Made by a program: the position numbers and the translations under genes. This document shows, piece by piece, positions 34,201 through 43,308 of a stretch of 64,000 nucleotides of DNA. The DNA comes from Polycladomyces zharkentensis (lineage in GTDB: Bacteria > Bacillota > Bacilli > Thermoactinomycetales > JIR-001), in assembly GCF_016938855.1 (NCBI RefSeq), contig NZ_JAFHAP010000004.1, forward strand, positions 485,314-549,313, read 5' to 3'. Below the pieces are notes generated by a model. That model was not told the DNA's origin and ran no database searches. It worked only from the letters and a program-made list of their open reading frames with translations. How positions within the stretch are numbered: the stretch's first letter is position 1; every line of letters begins with the position of its first letter.

Positions 34201-34704
34201 ATGTTTCACTTTGAAAAGATCGAAGGCGACCGCGCCTCACGATATGAACATCTGTTGAAACAGGTGGGCCACCTGGTGGAAGGCGAACGGGACATGGTGG
34301 CCAATCTGGCCAACACCGCATCCCTCTTGTATCTGTCTCTGGAGCAGGTAAACTGGGCGGGGTATTATCTCAACCGCGGTGACGAACTGGTGTTGGGGCC
34401 GTTTATGGGCAAACCGGCCTGTATCCGCATCCCGTTCGGCAAAGGTGTTTGTGGAACGGCAGCCTCGGAGCGCCGTACGCAACTGGTTCGGGATGTGTTG
34501 AAATTCCCCGGACACATTGCTTGCGATGCTGCCACCCGATCCGAAATCGTGGTGCCGATGTTCAAGGACGACCAACTGGTGGCCGTGTTGGATATCGACA
34601 GTCCGATTGAAGCCCGCTTTGATGAGGAGGACCAGCGATATCTGGAACAATTCGCCCGAATGGTCACGGACAGCATCGATTGGTCTCCGATCCTGAAAGG
34701 TTGA
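34201..34704 (+). CDS. GAF domain protein, free methionine-(R)-sulfoxide reductase type
   Basis: A 167-residue single GAF domain of the fRMsr type, which reduces free methionine-R-sulfoxide. Signature residues are present: VNWAGYYL, GPFMGKPACIRIPFGKGVCG (two Cys) and FPGHIACDAATRSEIVVP (third Cys), followed by VLDIDSPIEARFDEEDQ. The ATG at 34201 follows AAAGGAG. B. subtilis YtsP is the same type. It is bounded by a terminator and divergent from the aminopeptidases. Confidence 0.92.
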   Translation: MFHFEKIEGDRASRYEHLLKQVGHLVEGERDMVANLANTASLLYLSLEQVNWAGYYLNRGDELVLGPFMGKPACIRIPFGKGVCGTAASERRTQLVRDVLKFPGHIACDAATRSEIVVPMFKDDQLVAVLDIDSPIEARFDEEDQRYLEQFARMVTDSIDWSPILKG

Positions 34705-34708
34705 AAAT

Positions 34709-34740
34709 ATGCCCTGTGCTCATGGAGCCAGGGCATTTTG
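34709..34740. terminator. bidirectional terminator
   Basis: ATGCCCTG and CAGGGCAT are perfect eight-base arms with T/A flanks. It separates the convergent GAF and Nudix genes. Confidence 0.75.
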
Positions 34741-34754
34741 GCATTTTATATGAA

Positions 34755-35180
34755 CTACTTTGTGAGAAATTGTGTATACACCCGATGCGCCCGTTTGATT
34801 TCCTCCTTCATCCACTCGGGGAACGGAGCCGTGTCCAATTCGTCCAGCGCAATCCAATGGTAGCTGTCATGCTCGGCACTCAACCGGAGTGTTCCGCTTG
34901 GTTGATGGCAAGCAAACTTGATGATAATCAGATGCTTTTCCTCTTGAATCTCGTCGTAGATGTAGGCGGGGGCGACGACTTTTACCTGCAATCCTGTTTC
35001 TTCCCGTACTTCTCTGGCCAATGCGTCCATCAACGGTTCCTCGGGTTCCAATCCACCGCCGGGAAAATCCCAGCCGTGATTGTCTCTGGCACTGCGTTCC
35101 TCCGTCGATTTTCGCAGCACCAACACCCGTCCCTGATCAAAAATGATCGCTTTGGCCGCGATTTTATACGGTTTTTTCAT
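34755..35180 (-). CDS. Nudix hydrolase
   Basis: A 141-residue Nudix hydrolase, cutting a nucleoside diphosphate-linked moiety. The Nudix box is intact: GGGLEPEEPLMDALAREVRE with EETG following, at residues about 40-63. The remainder forms the alpha/beta/alpha sandwich; HDSYHWIALDELDTAPFPEW is typical of the C-terminal part. The ATG at 35180 follows GGTGGG. It lies 30 bases downstream of the thioesterase gene on the same strand, so they may share a transcript. Substrate unknown. Confidence 0.88.
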   Translation of the reverse strand: MKKPYKIAAKAIIFDQGRVLVLRKSTEERSARDNHGWDFPGGGLEPEEPLMDALAREVREETGLQVKVVAPAYIYDEIQEEKHLIIIKFACHQPSGTLRLSAEHDSYHWIALDELDTAPFPEWMKEEIKRAHRVYTQFLTK

Positions 35181-35210
35181 CGCATCCCACCAGCCTTTTT
35201 TCCGTTTCCG

Positions 35211-35690
35211 CTACGCCAATCTGAAGAAATCACCGGTCGCCGTCGCGATCAGTTTGCCGTTGTCATCCGTCACTTTTGTTTCCATCACGATGATGGTCCG
35301 GCCGCTTTTCACCACTCGGGTTCGTGCAGTCAACCAACCATCCTGAGCCGGTGCAAGGAAATGCACGTTCAAATCCAGTGTCACGGCGCGGCGTTCGATA
35401 CCGAATGCCTGAAACACGGTGGAACCCATGGCAGTGTCGATAAAGGTGGTCGTGATTCCCCCGTGCAGCATTTTGTAGCGGTTTTTCAACTCTTCGGTTA
35501 CCAACATCCGGTAAACATAGACGCCCTCTTTTTCATCGTAGCCATCCGATCGAAAATTCATCAGTTCTTCAATATATGCCAGCGGACTGACCCGCGAACG
35601 CTTGAGTGCCTGCACCATTTTGTAGATCGTTTGGATCTCCTGTTCGTTCAGATCTTGCAACTCCTGCAACAATCCTTCTCTTGTCATCAT
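35211..35690 (-). CDS. PaaI-type hotdog thioesterase (second of two)
   Basis: A 159-residue hotdog thioesterase. A helical N-terminus (LLQELQDLNEQEIQTIYKMV) precedes the hotdog core with KMLHGGITTTFIDTAMG, whose HGG and Asp are conserved. It resembles the gene at 29561-30034 in layout but is not a close copy. The ATG at 35690 (MMTREG) has GAGGGA upstream; an ATG twelve bases earlier is too close to that site. Confidence 0.85.
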   Translation of the reverse strand: MMTREGLLQELQDLNEQEIQTIYKMVQALKRSRVSPLAYIEELMNFRSDGYDEKEGVYVYRMLVTEELKNRYKMLHGGITTTFIDTAMGSTVFQAFGIERRAVTLDLNVHFLAPAQDGWLTARTRVVKSGRTIIVMETKVTDDNGKLIATATGDFFRLA

Positions 35691-35796
35691 CAGATCCCTC
35701 ATTTTGACGAAATATCCGGGTGAAAGGTGTCCCCATCACGATGAGCGATACTTTCGCCCATACGCATAGTATAGCAAAAAACGGTGACTGGCGAAT

Positions 35797-35824
35797 GAAA
35801 AAACCCAGGCATTTGGCCTGGGGC
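35797..35824 (-). terminator. Rho-independent terminator
   Basis: On the minus strand CCCAGGC and GCCTGGG pair around five bases and are followed by six or more T. It ends the methyltransferase gene. Confidence 0.85.
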
Positions 35825-35897
35825 AAATTTTTTGAAAAAGTCCACCGATTGCACGACAACCGCGAGCAGCTGAACCACTTTGCAATCTTCCCGGTCA

Positions 35898-36569
35898 TCA
35901 GTTCGGGTTCGCTTCAGTCCGTTCAGCCACCATCAGCCATACATACCGGTTCAACTGCTTCAGACGAACGGTGAGACCCGCCTGATGGAAAGCGCTCTTC
36001 AAACGTTCCACCACCGGATAATATTCTCGCTTCAAATCCTGTGCGAGCTCATGAAATCCGCGTTTCTCGGCTTCCTGTTGCATGTCCCGTTTCGTCGCTT
36101 CATCCCGAAAAACGGTATCGGCAAACACGATTTTCCCGCCTGGCCGGAGCCGGCGGGCAAAATCCCGAAGCGCCCGGTCTTTTTCTTCATCCGTCAGATG
36201 GTGAAACGCATACGTACTGACAATCCCGTCCACGGGCGGAAGACCGCCCGGAACCTGCAGGAAATGCCCCTCATAGAGTTCCAGATCCGGCAGTTTGCTT
36301 TTCGCTTTTTCCCGCATGGCATAAGACGGTTCGATCCCGATTACACGGTAACCGGCTTCCAGGAGCAAACGTGACAAATTGCCCGTACCGACACCAAATT
36401 CCATCACGACACTCCCTTTGGGGAGAGAGAGCGATTCCACCACTGTTTTCAAAATGTCGGCATATCCTTCAAATACCTCGATATATTCTGGATGGCCACC
36501 GGATACGGCAAGATCGTAATCCTCGGCCCATTGATCAAACAAATCGTTAAAACGCGGTTCGTTCGCCAT
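35898..36569 (-). CDS. SAM-dependent methyltransferase (YrrT-like)
   Basis: A 223-residue class I methyltransferase. Motif I is VVMEFGVGTGNLSRLLLEAG with the post-I acidic VIGIEPS; the rest includes VDGIVSTYAFHHLTDEEKD and LRPGGKIVFADTVF. The N-terminus FNDLFDQWAEDYDLAVSGG and EVFEGYADIL match the B. subtilis YrrT family, whose members sit in a sulfur metabolism cluster with mtn; here it is not adjacent to mtn (60560). I chose the ATG at 36569 (MANEPRF) with GGGGAGG upstream. Substrate unproven. Confidence 0.88.
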   Translation of the reverse strand: MANEPRFNDLFDQWAEDYDLAVSGGHPEYIEVFEGYADILKTVVESLSLPKGSVVMEFGVGTGNLSRLLLEAGYRVIGIEPSYAMREKAKSKLPDLELYEGHFLQVPGGLPPVDGIVSTYAFHHLTDEEKDRALRDFARRLRPGGKIVFADTVFRDEATKRDMQQEAEKRGFHELAQDLKREYYPVVERLKSAFHQAGLTVRLKQLNRYVWLMVAERTEANPN

Positions 36570-36832
36570 AACAACGTGCCTCCCCGGCATATATTCCCGA
36601 ATTCTGATCGAATTAGTCGATTTTCCAAGTCGATCTTAACACCATCCATTGTTTCCATCAATATCAAAATGTGCCACAGGTTATTCGTGTTCCAAAGCAC
36701 CCTTTCCATGAAAATCCGTATGACCAGACACGTCCCAAACAATCTGTCACATCACCATTATTCTCCTTGTCAACAATCCAAAATGATGGCATCATAAATC
36801 TTAGATAATCACTCGGAAAAGTGGTGAATATC

Positions 36833-37246
36833 ATGTCCGGCATCCCGCTTCCTTTTGTCCGTACCAATCAATGGTTGATCGTGTCCACGGTGTTGGCGGC
36901 TCTGTTGCTCTCCCAACCATGGATCTTGGTCATTCCGCTCTTGGTGGGTATCATCAGCCTGACAACCGGAAAAAACCCCGCATTTCGGTTGGCTCGTCCG
37001 TTTCTGTCCAAGCCGCTCGACCAATATCCGGCGGAAGACCCTGATCAACAGCGGTTTAACCAATGGATTTCCGTCATCTTTCTGGCGGGGAGCCTGATCG
37101 CCTTTTCTCTCGGTTGGACGACGGTGGGCACCGTATTTGCCGTGATGGTCGCCCTGGCCGCTTTCATCGCCATTCTCGGATTCTGTATTGGGTGCTTCAT
37201 CCGGTATCAATATCTGCAGTGGAAGCATCGCCGTCAAAAAGGATGA
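36833..37246 (+). CDS. DUF4395 membrane protein
   Basis: A 137-residue integral membrane protein of the DUF4395 family. It begins PLPFVRTNQWLIV with a first helix, a basic/aromatic loop (NPAFRLARPFLSKPLDQYPAEDP), and two more hydrophobic helices (ISVIFLAGSLIAFSLGW; VFAVMVALAAFIAILG) ending with CIGCFIRYQYLQWKHRRQKG. The Cys pair CIGC near the C-terminus is conserved in the family. The ATG at 36833 is preceded by GTGGTG. Function undefined. A very long terminator follows. Confidence 0.85.
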   Translation: MSGIPLPFVRTNQWLIVSTVLAALLLSQPWILVIPLLVGIISLTTGKNPAFRLARPFLSKPLDQYPAEDPDQQRFNQWISVIFLAGSLIAFSLGWTTVGTVFAVMVALAAFIAILGFCIGCFIRYQYLQWKHRRQKG

Positions 37247-37292
37247 GGCCAGTGTGTGTCCGGGCTGGAGAAACCCGAAACACTTAATCGTT

Positions 37293-37365
37293 CCGGGAGT
37301 CGTTTTCGCATCGCTTCATTCCCTGTGGAGCGAGGCGATCCAGAAACGACTCCCGGTTTCTTTTT
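37293..37365 (+). terminator. long-stem terminator
   Basis: CCGGGAGTCGTTT and AAACGACTCCCGG are perfect 13-base arms enclosing a partly paired 38-base loop, followed by TTTCTTTTTC. It ends the DUF4395 transcript. Confidence 0.85.
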
Positions 37366-37438
37366 CCCTCTCTTTCGCACCTCGAAATCATGAGGTAGGA
37401 TAAGATTATCCGATTCGGATGGAGAGGCGATGTGAAAG

Positions 37439-38962
37439 ATGAATCGAAACAAACGCAATATGATCACAACAGCGTTGATGGTCGCCATGTTTCTCGCGGC
37501 GGTGGAAGTGACGATCGTCAATGCGGCGATGCCCACCGTGGTGGCGGCATTGGGCGGCATTTCCTTATACAGCTGGGTGTTTTCCGCATTTATGTTGGCC
37601 AATACGACGACAGTTCCCATTTACGGCAAACTGGCTGATCTCTACGGACGCAAACGTGTTTTCATCGTGGCCGTGCTGTTGTTCATCACAGGTTCGGCAT
37701 TGTGCGGACTGGCCCAATCGATGACACAACTCGTCTGGTTCCGTGCGTTGCAGGGTCTGGGAGCCGGCGGCGTTTTGCCCGTCGCGATGACGATCATCGG
37801 GGATATCTTCCCGTTTGAAGCGCGCGCCCGCGTGCAAGGATGGTTTTCATCGGTATGGGGGTTTGCCGCCGTCATCGGCCCGTTCATCGGCGGATGGACA
37901 GTGGAACATTTCTCTTGGCGCTGGTTATTTTGGTTTAACTTGCCGATCGGGTTATTGGTGATCAGCATCATAGCCGTCTGCCTGCCAAACCGTAAAGAGG
38001 GAGAACGGCCGCACGTCGATGTGGTGGGAGCGGGGCTGATGACCGTATCGGTGTTTGGTTTATTATACGCCACATTGCTCATCGGTGAAAAAGGTTGGCA
38101 AAACCCTTGGCCGTGGGGATGTCTGACGGTCTCGGCCGGTCTGCTGACGGTGTTCATCAAGTGGGAACGTCGGGTTAAGGACCCGTTCATCCCCATCCGC
38201 CTGTTGCAGAACCGGATCATCGCTTCCAGCAATTTGACCGCATTTCTCACGGGAATGGGTATGTTTGGAGCCATTTCCTTTGTTCCCTTGTTCGTACAGG
38301 GAGTATTGGACAAAAGCCCGACATTGGCCGGACTGGCCATCACGCCTCAAGTGTTGGGATGGACGTTGGGTTCGATCGTGGCAGGCCACTGGATACTGAA
38401 AAGCGGCTACCGTCCCGTCATATTGACCGGTGTCAGCCTGATCGTCGCCGCAGCACTGACTTTCGTCGGTATGGGACAGGACACCGCCTACGGATGGGTA
38501 CTGGTAACGATGTGCGTATTGGGTTTGGGGCTGGGCTTGTCCATGACCACGTACATTTTGGCCATCCAGAATGCCGTTCCCACGCGGGATCGCGGAACAG
38601 CCACCTCCTCGCAGATGTTTTCCCGTTCGATGGGCGGGGCATTCGGTGTCACCATTCTGGGGGCCGTTATGACATTTCAGCTGAAACGGATCATGGAAGC
38701 GACCATTCAAGCTCATCAGGGTGAATGGAGTCCGGAAGCAATCGATAAGCTGCGGCACATGCAGGGGATTGTTTCCCCGGAATCCCTTGCGCAACTGCCC
38801 GCCTGGTTGAGTGATGAAATGGGACAGTGGCTGGCGCACTCCCTGCACGCGGTCTTTTTGACGGCGACCGTTTTCAGCCTGTTGGCGCTGCTCGCGGCTG
38901 CCGTATGGATACCCAAAGGAAGTGCGCAATCGATGTCGTTTCCGGAAGAAACGGCACCGTGA
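37439..38962 (+). CDS. MFS transporter, DHA2 (EmrB/QacA) family
   Basis: A 507-residue 14-helix drug:H+ antiporter-type transporter. Characteristic residues include VEVTIVNAAMPTVVAALGG in helix 1, GKLADLYGRKRVF (motif A), FRALQGLGAGGVLPVAM and the helix 5 motif C WGFAAVIGPFIGGW. A large loop around residue 420-470 separates the last two helices. The ATG at 37439 follows GGAGAGG. No regulator gene is adjacent. Substrate cannot be told. Confidence 0.93.
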   Translation: MNRNKRNMITTALMVAMFLAAVEVTIVNAAMPTVVAALGGISLYSWVFSAFMLANTTTVPIYGKLADLYGRKRVFIVAVLLFITGSALCGLAQSMTQLVWFRALQGLGAGGVLPVAMTIIGDIFPFEARARVQGWFSSVWGFAAVIGPFIGGWTVEHFSWRWLFWFNLPIGLLVISIIAVCLPNRKEGERPHVDVVGAGLMTVSVFGLLYATLLIGEKGWQNPWPWGCLTVSAGLLTVFIKWERRVKDPFIPIRLLQNRIIASSNLTAFLTGMGMFGAISFVPLFVQGVLDKSPTLAGLAITPQVLGWTLGSIVAGHWILKSGYRPVILTGVSLIVAAALTFVGMGQDTAYGWVLVTMCVLGLGLGLSMTTYILAIQNAVPTRDRGTATSSQMFSRSMGGAFGVTILGAVMTFQLKRIMEATIQAHQGEWSPEAIDKLRHMQGIVSPESLAQLPAWLSDEMGQWLAHSLHAVFLTATVFSLLALLAAAVWIPKGSAQSMSFPEETAP

Positions 38963-39022
38963 CAATATGATCGTCCACACGGGTAAAGAGGCGATCAGTC
39001 AACGGGTCGGAGGTGGCCGACG

Positions 39023-39283
39023 TTGAAAGCGGAAAGACATCTTTCGACAACGTTTGAGATGGGGATTGGACTCGTATCCATCCTGTGTGGTCACGCTTTG
39101 TTGCTCACCGTAACCAAGGGGGCCGCGTTCTGGTTTCTCGGATTTGTGCAACTCACATATGCTCTGCCGGCCGGTCTGTGGGCACACAGACGGGGATATC
39201 GAAAGATGCCTATGACCATCTTCATGGCGGGACTGACATTCCTCCTGAATATGCTGGTCTGGATCGCGATCTTTTCTCTTTAG
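39023..39283 (+). CDS. small membrane protein, 86 aa
   Basis: An 86-residue protein with three hydrophobic helices (GIGLVSILCGHALLLTV; FWFLGFVQLTYALPAGLW; MTIFMAGLTFLLNMLVWI), the middle of which ends at a basic HRRGYRK loop. The start is TTG at 39023, with GGAGGTGG about six bases upstream. It lies 60 bases downstream of the MFS gene on the same strand and may share a transcript. I do not recognise the family. Confidence 0.75.
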   Translation: MKAERHLSTTFEMGIGLVSILCGHALLLTVTKGAAFWFLGFVQLTYALPAGLWAHRRGYRKMPMTIFMAGLTFLLNMLVWIAIFSL

Positions 39284-39391
39284 ACTCAGCCGTTGGGATG
39301 ATCTCAGTCCCGGCACGTTTCAAAAACCGAATGAATGACCATATTAAATCACACAACCCTTTCACCCTACCGCAAAAGGATGTCGTTCTCC

Positions 39392-40276
39392 ATGAAGCAT
39401 ACCGTTCTCATCCTCAACCCGAATGCCGGGGACGGCTCCCTTCTCTCCGTCATCGACGAAATCCTCAACCGTTTCCGTCGAGCGGGCCTGTCTGTTTCCC
39501 TTCATCAAACCACTCGTCCAGGCGAGGGAGCGCAAATTGTCCGGGCTGCGCCAGCAGATACCGATCTGATCATCGCCGGCGGTGGGGACGGTACGGTAGC
39601 GGAAACGGTCAATGCATTGGCACCGCTCCCTCGTCGTCCACACATGGCCATTTTGCCCGGCGGTACGTGTAATGATTTTTCCCGCACACTGGGGATGTCG
39701 CAAGATCCATTGGAAGCGGCGGAGCAAATCTTGGCCGGTCGGGAACGTTCTGTCGATGTGGGGTCAGATGGACACCGCTACTTTCTCAACTTTTGGGGGA
39801 TCGGACTCATCACGGAAGTATCTGCGGATATCGATCCGAAAGAGAAGGAGCGATTCGGCCGGCTGGCCTACTATTTCAACGCACTGAAACATGCCGTCGA
39901 TCCAACCCCGTTTACATTGCACCTGGAGGCGGACGGCGTCTCCTACCACGGCCCGGCGCAGTTACTCATCGCCGGCAACGGTGCCTACCTGGGCGGTTAT
40001 CGAACATTTTTCCCGACAAGCTGCGTGGATGACGGCCTGCTGGATGTGCTGCTGGTGAAGGATGCCTCCTTCGACAGTCTCTGGTCCTGGATTCGCTCGC
40101 ACTGGACAGGCAAAACCCCGGAAGGAGAAGACATCTTGTATTTTCGGACCCGTCAATTCCATGTGAAAACCACCCCGTCACAATTGATCGATTGCGACGG
40201 GGAAAAGGAAGGCAAAACACCGGCCACGATTTCCGTTTTGCCCGGTTATCTGACGATGCTGGCGGGAGATGGGTAA
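39392..40276 (+). CDS. diacylglycerol/lipid kinase family protein
   Basis: A 294-residue lipid kinase of the DagK/YegS-BmrU type, which phosphorylates diacylglycerol or sphingoid-like lipids at the membrane. Nucleotide-binding signatures are LILNPNAGDGS near the N-terminus, IIAGGGDGTVAETVNAL (about residues 59-75) and LPGGTCNDFSRTLG (about 88-101); the C-terminal beta domain has IAGNGAYLGGYRTFFP and LIDCDGE. I used the ATG at 39392, where the family start MKHTVLILNPNAG sits; an ATG twelve bases earlier is also possible. Confidence 0.9.
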   Translation: MKHTVLILNPNAGDGSLLSVIDEILNRFRRAGLSVSLHQTTRPGEGAQIVRAAPADTDLIIAGGGDGTVAETVNALAPLPRRPHMAILPGGTCNDFSRTLGMSQDPLEAAEQILAGRERSVDVGSDGHRYFLNFWGIGLITEVSADIDPKEKERFGRLAYYFNALKHAVDPTPFTLHLEADGVSYHGPAQLLIAGNGAYLGGYRTFFPTSCVDDGLLDVLLVKDASFDSLWSWIRSHWTGKTPEGEDILYFRTRQFHVKTTPSQLIDCDGEKEGKTPATISVLPGYLTMLAGDG

Positions 40277-40387
40277 CAAACAAAAGCGGAAAGAAGACGC
40301 GCTTCAGGTTCAGAAGCGCTTCGCCGTATTGCTTGATATTTTTTCGCATATCTCTTTCAATTCCTCCGGCGTTCATCCTTTGCGATA

Positions 40388-40528
40388 GTGGCGATTGTTT
40401 TGCGTTACCTTTTCGTGTTGGCTTTCGTCCTGTTGTTTGCGGTTGTGTTGGTCATTGGTCATCGGTTAGGCCGTACGTATCAATATAAAAATCCCGATTG
40501 GTATGGATCGTCGACAAATAGCGGTTAA
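40388..40528 (+). CDS. possible small single-helix membrane protein, 46 aa
   Basis: A GTG opens a 46-codon frame: a hydrophobic helix (YLFVLAFVLLFAVVLVIG) followed by a polar tail HRLGRTYQYKNPDWYG. The composition is protein-like, but there is no ribosome binding site, so I treat it as a weak candidate. Confidence 0.3.
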   Translation: MAIVLRYLFVLAFVLLFAVVLVIGHRLGRTYQYKNPDWYGSSTNSG

Positions 40529-40772
40529 GCATGCTGGCATGGTGGTCGGCACGGGATTTTTTCATCAGGATGTCAGAGCATCCGCCCATTCCACATAGGG
40601 ATGGGCTTGTCATTTTGGGTTCCTGTGAGGGAACTTTTATCTGAGATACCACAAAAAAGCAGCTGTAGCCGCATCCAAACCGATGGTTTCGTTTGATTAA
40701 CAGAGAGATCCCCGAGAGCAGAGCAAAACGAGTTCCATTGCCGGAAGTGAAATCATGACATTCCATGACATT

Positions 40773-40807
40773 CAAAAAAAAAGGTGGCCTTTTTCCAAGA
40801 GGCAACC
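40773..40807 (-). terminator. Rho-independent terminator
   Basis: On the minus strand GGTTGCC and GGCCACC pair (one mismatch) and are followed by nine T. It ends the histidine phosphatase gene. Confidence 0.75.
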
Positions 40808-40880
40808 CCTGAGCTAAAAGGAGCAAACACAAGCGGTGGAAAAAGGCTCATCCATCCAAAGAGACCACCATCAGACCCGT

Positions 40881-41498
40881 TCAACGGTCAGCCGATTTTA
40901 TCGTCTGCAAATGATCGGTTTGGTTGACGCGAACCAATTGCCAACCGAATTCCGGATGGAAGGTGACCGACGTCACACCGGTATTGGTCAATCTGACATT
41001 CAATTCGGTACGTTGCTCATGCACGATGGCCATCAAACCGGCATGCATACTGCTACCGTGGCCGACGACGACCACATGGGCGCCCGGATGCCGTCGGGCG
41101 ATCCACTCCCACTGTTTGGCGATGCGTCGACTCAGCTCGTCAAAACGCTCAACTCCGTAGCGTCCGCCTTCTGCCCATACTGCTTTCCAATCAGGATACC
41201 GCTCTTCCAATTCCTCGAACGATATGCCTTCCCACTCCCCAAACGACCGCTCGCGCAATCCCTTCAGCGGGTTAACGGTCAATCCGTGGAGATGGGCAAT
41301 CGCTTCCGCCGTTTCCACCGCCCGCTTCAGATCACTGGCATACACAGCATCCACCGGACGTGTGCGCATCCACTCGGCCAACAACCGCGCCTGCTCTTTG
41401 CCGTTATCGTTCAGCGGGATATCAAGCCGTCCCTGAATCCGCCTTTCTTGGTTGTATGCCGTTTCCCCGTGGCGAATCAGCCATAAATGTGTTTCCAT
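40881..41498 (-). CDS. histidine phosphatase family protein
   Basis: A 205-residue member of the phosphoglycerate mutase-like histidine phosphatase family. The catalytic motif LIRHGETAYNQERRIQGRLD is at residues 8-27, the second His is in VVVVGHGSSMHAG (about 143-155), and RERSFGEWEG (about 83-92) is the usual acid/base region. I chose the ATG at 41498 (METHLWL) with GAGAGGAAG upstream. It lies 16 bases downstream of the lipoprotein gene. The substrate is unknown (GpmB/CobC-type enzymes look alike). Confidence 0.9.
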   Translation of the reverse strand: METHLWLIRHGETAYNQERRIQGRLDIPLNDNGKEQARLLAEWMRTRPVDAVYASDLKRAVETAEAIAHLHGLTVNPLKGLRERSFGEWEGISFEELEERYPDWKAVWAEGGRYGVERFDELSRRIAKQWEWIARRHPGAHVVVVGHGSSMHAGLMAIVHEQRTELNVRLTNTGVTSVTFHPEFGWQLVRVNQTDHLQTIKSADR

Positions 41499-41514
41499 GC
41501 TTCCTCTCTCCCTC

Positions 41515-42690
41515 TCATTGCAACAGTTGAAAACGCTGTTCCGATTCGTCCCAGATCCATTCAAACGTGCGCTTGACTTCTCCGTTCGGCTCCAATTGGT
41601 CCACCAGCAACAGATCGGCTTTTTGTTTGGGATTGCGGGCGATCAATACGATCCGATAGTACAAGGACCGACCAGCTGACAATAATCTCCCCTGATGAAC
41701 CAACCCGTTGCTGCCACCTTGGTCAACAGCACGCCCTCTGTCGTCAATTATAACAAATCTCTTGGCCATTCCCCGATACACGATCCCCGGTTCCCGCACC
41801 GCCGGCGGCAAAGCTTCCTGAACAGCCAACAAAACGCCGTACCCGCGCTTGGTCAACTCCCCGCGAAACACAATGGTTCCCCCGCCAGGCATAACCGTTT
41901 GGATCAGCCGGGAGAGTGCCTGTTCCGAACGCTCGGGTCGCAATGCATCGATCTCCACGGAACAAAAAAAGGGTTCCGGCCCTTTTCGTGATCCGATCGA
42001 TGCACCCACCACCGTCCATCGTCCGGGAAAATCCGGGTGGCGGATCACATACATCTCGGGAGCCGGGCGGAGGGGGGAAGCCCAATCGTGTTGTGCAAGC
42101 TGCCATTTCGTCCCTCGATCGTCCTGGACAAAGATGGTCAAAGTGGGTGATTTCCAGTTGGCTCGTATGATATAGTTGCCGGACCCCGGAATGCGCACAG
42201 CCTGATCGAATCGCCATCTCAAAGGTTTGGCTGACACCTTGATCCGGTATCCCATGTCGAGCGTTTCCTGAGCGATCTGCAATTGCTCTTCCGCCTCGCT
42301 CTGTTTCTGGGAATCTTGCACCGCATGCAACTGTTCAGAGGAAGGTACGTACAGCGTTTCTTCGATCCGGTTCCGTACAGTGTGATACAATTGGATGCGA
42401 TAGGCTTGCGCCTCCCGATCAAACGTCATCACTGCCAGAAAGACACCGTCGTAGCTGTAACCCAGCAAATACGCATGCTGAGAGGAATAATGTTGAAACC
42501 CCTTTCTGTCAATCAATGAACGAAGACGCGGCACCTCCCGGTCAGCATACGGCACAAACAACGCAGTCTCCGAACGGGGAGGTTGCGGAATCCGTCCCCC
42601 CGAAAAGTCGTTCCACAATTGGCAACCCGCCAACAAGCTGACGAGCAACCACATCCCCAGCATCGTCCAACGGACTGCCAACAGCGCCAC
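41515..42690 (-). CDS. hypothetical lipoprotein, 391 aa
   Basis: A predicted lipoprotein: a short basic N-terminus, a hydrophobic segment (MLGMWLLVSLLAGC) and a lipobox cysteine at about residue 23. The rest is a 370-residue extracytoplasmic domain with mixed beta and charged sequence and no family I can name. It includes EAEEQLQIAQETLDMGYRIK and a C-terminal KRTFEWIWDESEQRFQLLQ. The start is GTG at 42690, but its GAGGGG is too close; the TTG nine bases downstream has better spacing. It probably forms an operon with the histidine phosphatase. Confidence 0.75.
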   Translation of the reverse strand: MALLAVRWTMLGMWLLVSLLAGCQLWNDFSGGRIPQPPRSETALFVPYADREVPRLRSLIDRKGFQHYSSQHAYLLGYSYDGVFLAVMTFDREAQAYRIQLYHTVRNRIEETLYVPSSEQLHAVQDSQKQSEAEEQLQIAQETLDMGYRIKVSAKPLRWRFDQAVRIPGSGNYIIRANWKSPTLTIFVQDDRGTKWQLAQHDWASPLRPAPEMYVIRHPDFPGRWTVVGASIGSRKGPEPFFCSVEIDALRPERSEQALSRLIQTVMPGGGTIVFRGELTKRGYGVLLAVQEALPPAVREPGIVYRGMAKRFVIIDDRGRAVDQGGSNGLVHQGRLLSAGRSLYYRIVLIARNPKQKADLLLVDQLEPNGEVKRTFEWIWDESEQRFQLLQ

Positions 42691-42834
42691 CCCTCACATG
42701 GAACCGTTTTGTTTGTATTCCATCTTATCGCAACAAAAACATCCTGACTATCCTTTTTATGTCTGTCAGGAACGCATAATCCATTCTTTTTATCTCAGAA
42801 TAAACGGTAGGAAGCTGGCGAAAGGGAGATGAAG

Positions 42835-43308
42835 ATGGATACCACGATGCGTTCTGATCAGCCGGATGTCAAACCTTTGGCGCGGTTTCGGCAAAGTGTG
42901 ACGCAAGCAATCCGGCGTTTTTTCTCCGATCCTTGGGAGATTGAAGATGATTTTCTCGGAAGGGCCGCCGATTTTCTTCCCCGTATCAATATCGAGGAAC
43001 AGGCGGACAGATATGTAGTCGAAGCCGAACTGCCGGGAATGGAAGCGGAGGAAATCGAGATCACCGTCTGCAACGGCGTATTGACGATCCGGGGAGAAAA
43101 ACGGCGGAAGACCGAAAGACCTGACGCGCGACTTTATCGGGTGGAGAGCCGATACGGCGCCTTCCGCCGATCGTTGGCCCTCCCGGCGGATGCAGACCCT
43201 GAACGAATCCATGCCGAAAACGAAAATGGAATGTTTTACATCACGGTTCCCAAAAAAACCCATAGCTCCCGACTCCACATTCGCACACGGAACATGCGTA
43301 ACGAGTGA
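42835..43308 (+). CDS. Hsp20/alpha-crystallin small heat shock protein
   Basis: A 157-residue small heat shock chaperone. The alpha-crystallin domain spans about residues 48-145 (PRINIEEQADRYVVEAELPG, VCNGVLTIRGEKRRKTE, GAFRRSLALPADADPERIHA, NENGMFYITVPKKTH). The N-terminal 45 residues contain the usual Phe/Arg-rich segment (RRFFSDPW). The start is the ATG at 42835, six bases after GGGAG. The stop TGA lies inside the terminal GTGAC of an ORF-less repeat element (43305-43577), so the insertion determines or coincides with the C-terminus. Confidence 0.92.
   Translation: MDTTMRSDQPDVKPLARFRQSVTQAIRRFFSDPWEIEDDFLGRAADFLPRINIEEQADRYVVEAELPGMEAEEIEITVCNGVLTIRGEKRRKTERPDARLYRVESRYGAFRRSLALPADADPERIHAENENGMFYITVPKKTHSSRLHIRTRNMRNE

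Larger units (their letters stand above)
40277..40880. other. intergenic, one weak short frame
   Basis: About 600 bp between the lipid kinase and the histidine phosphatase. It holds a terminator (40773-40807) and one weak short frame (40388-40528). I see no recognisable RNA gene or element. Confidence 0.4.
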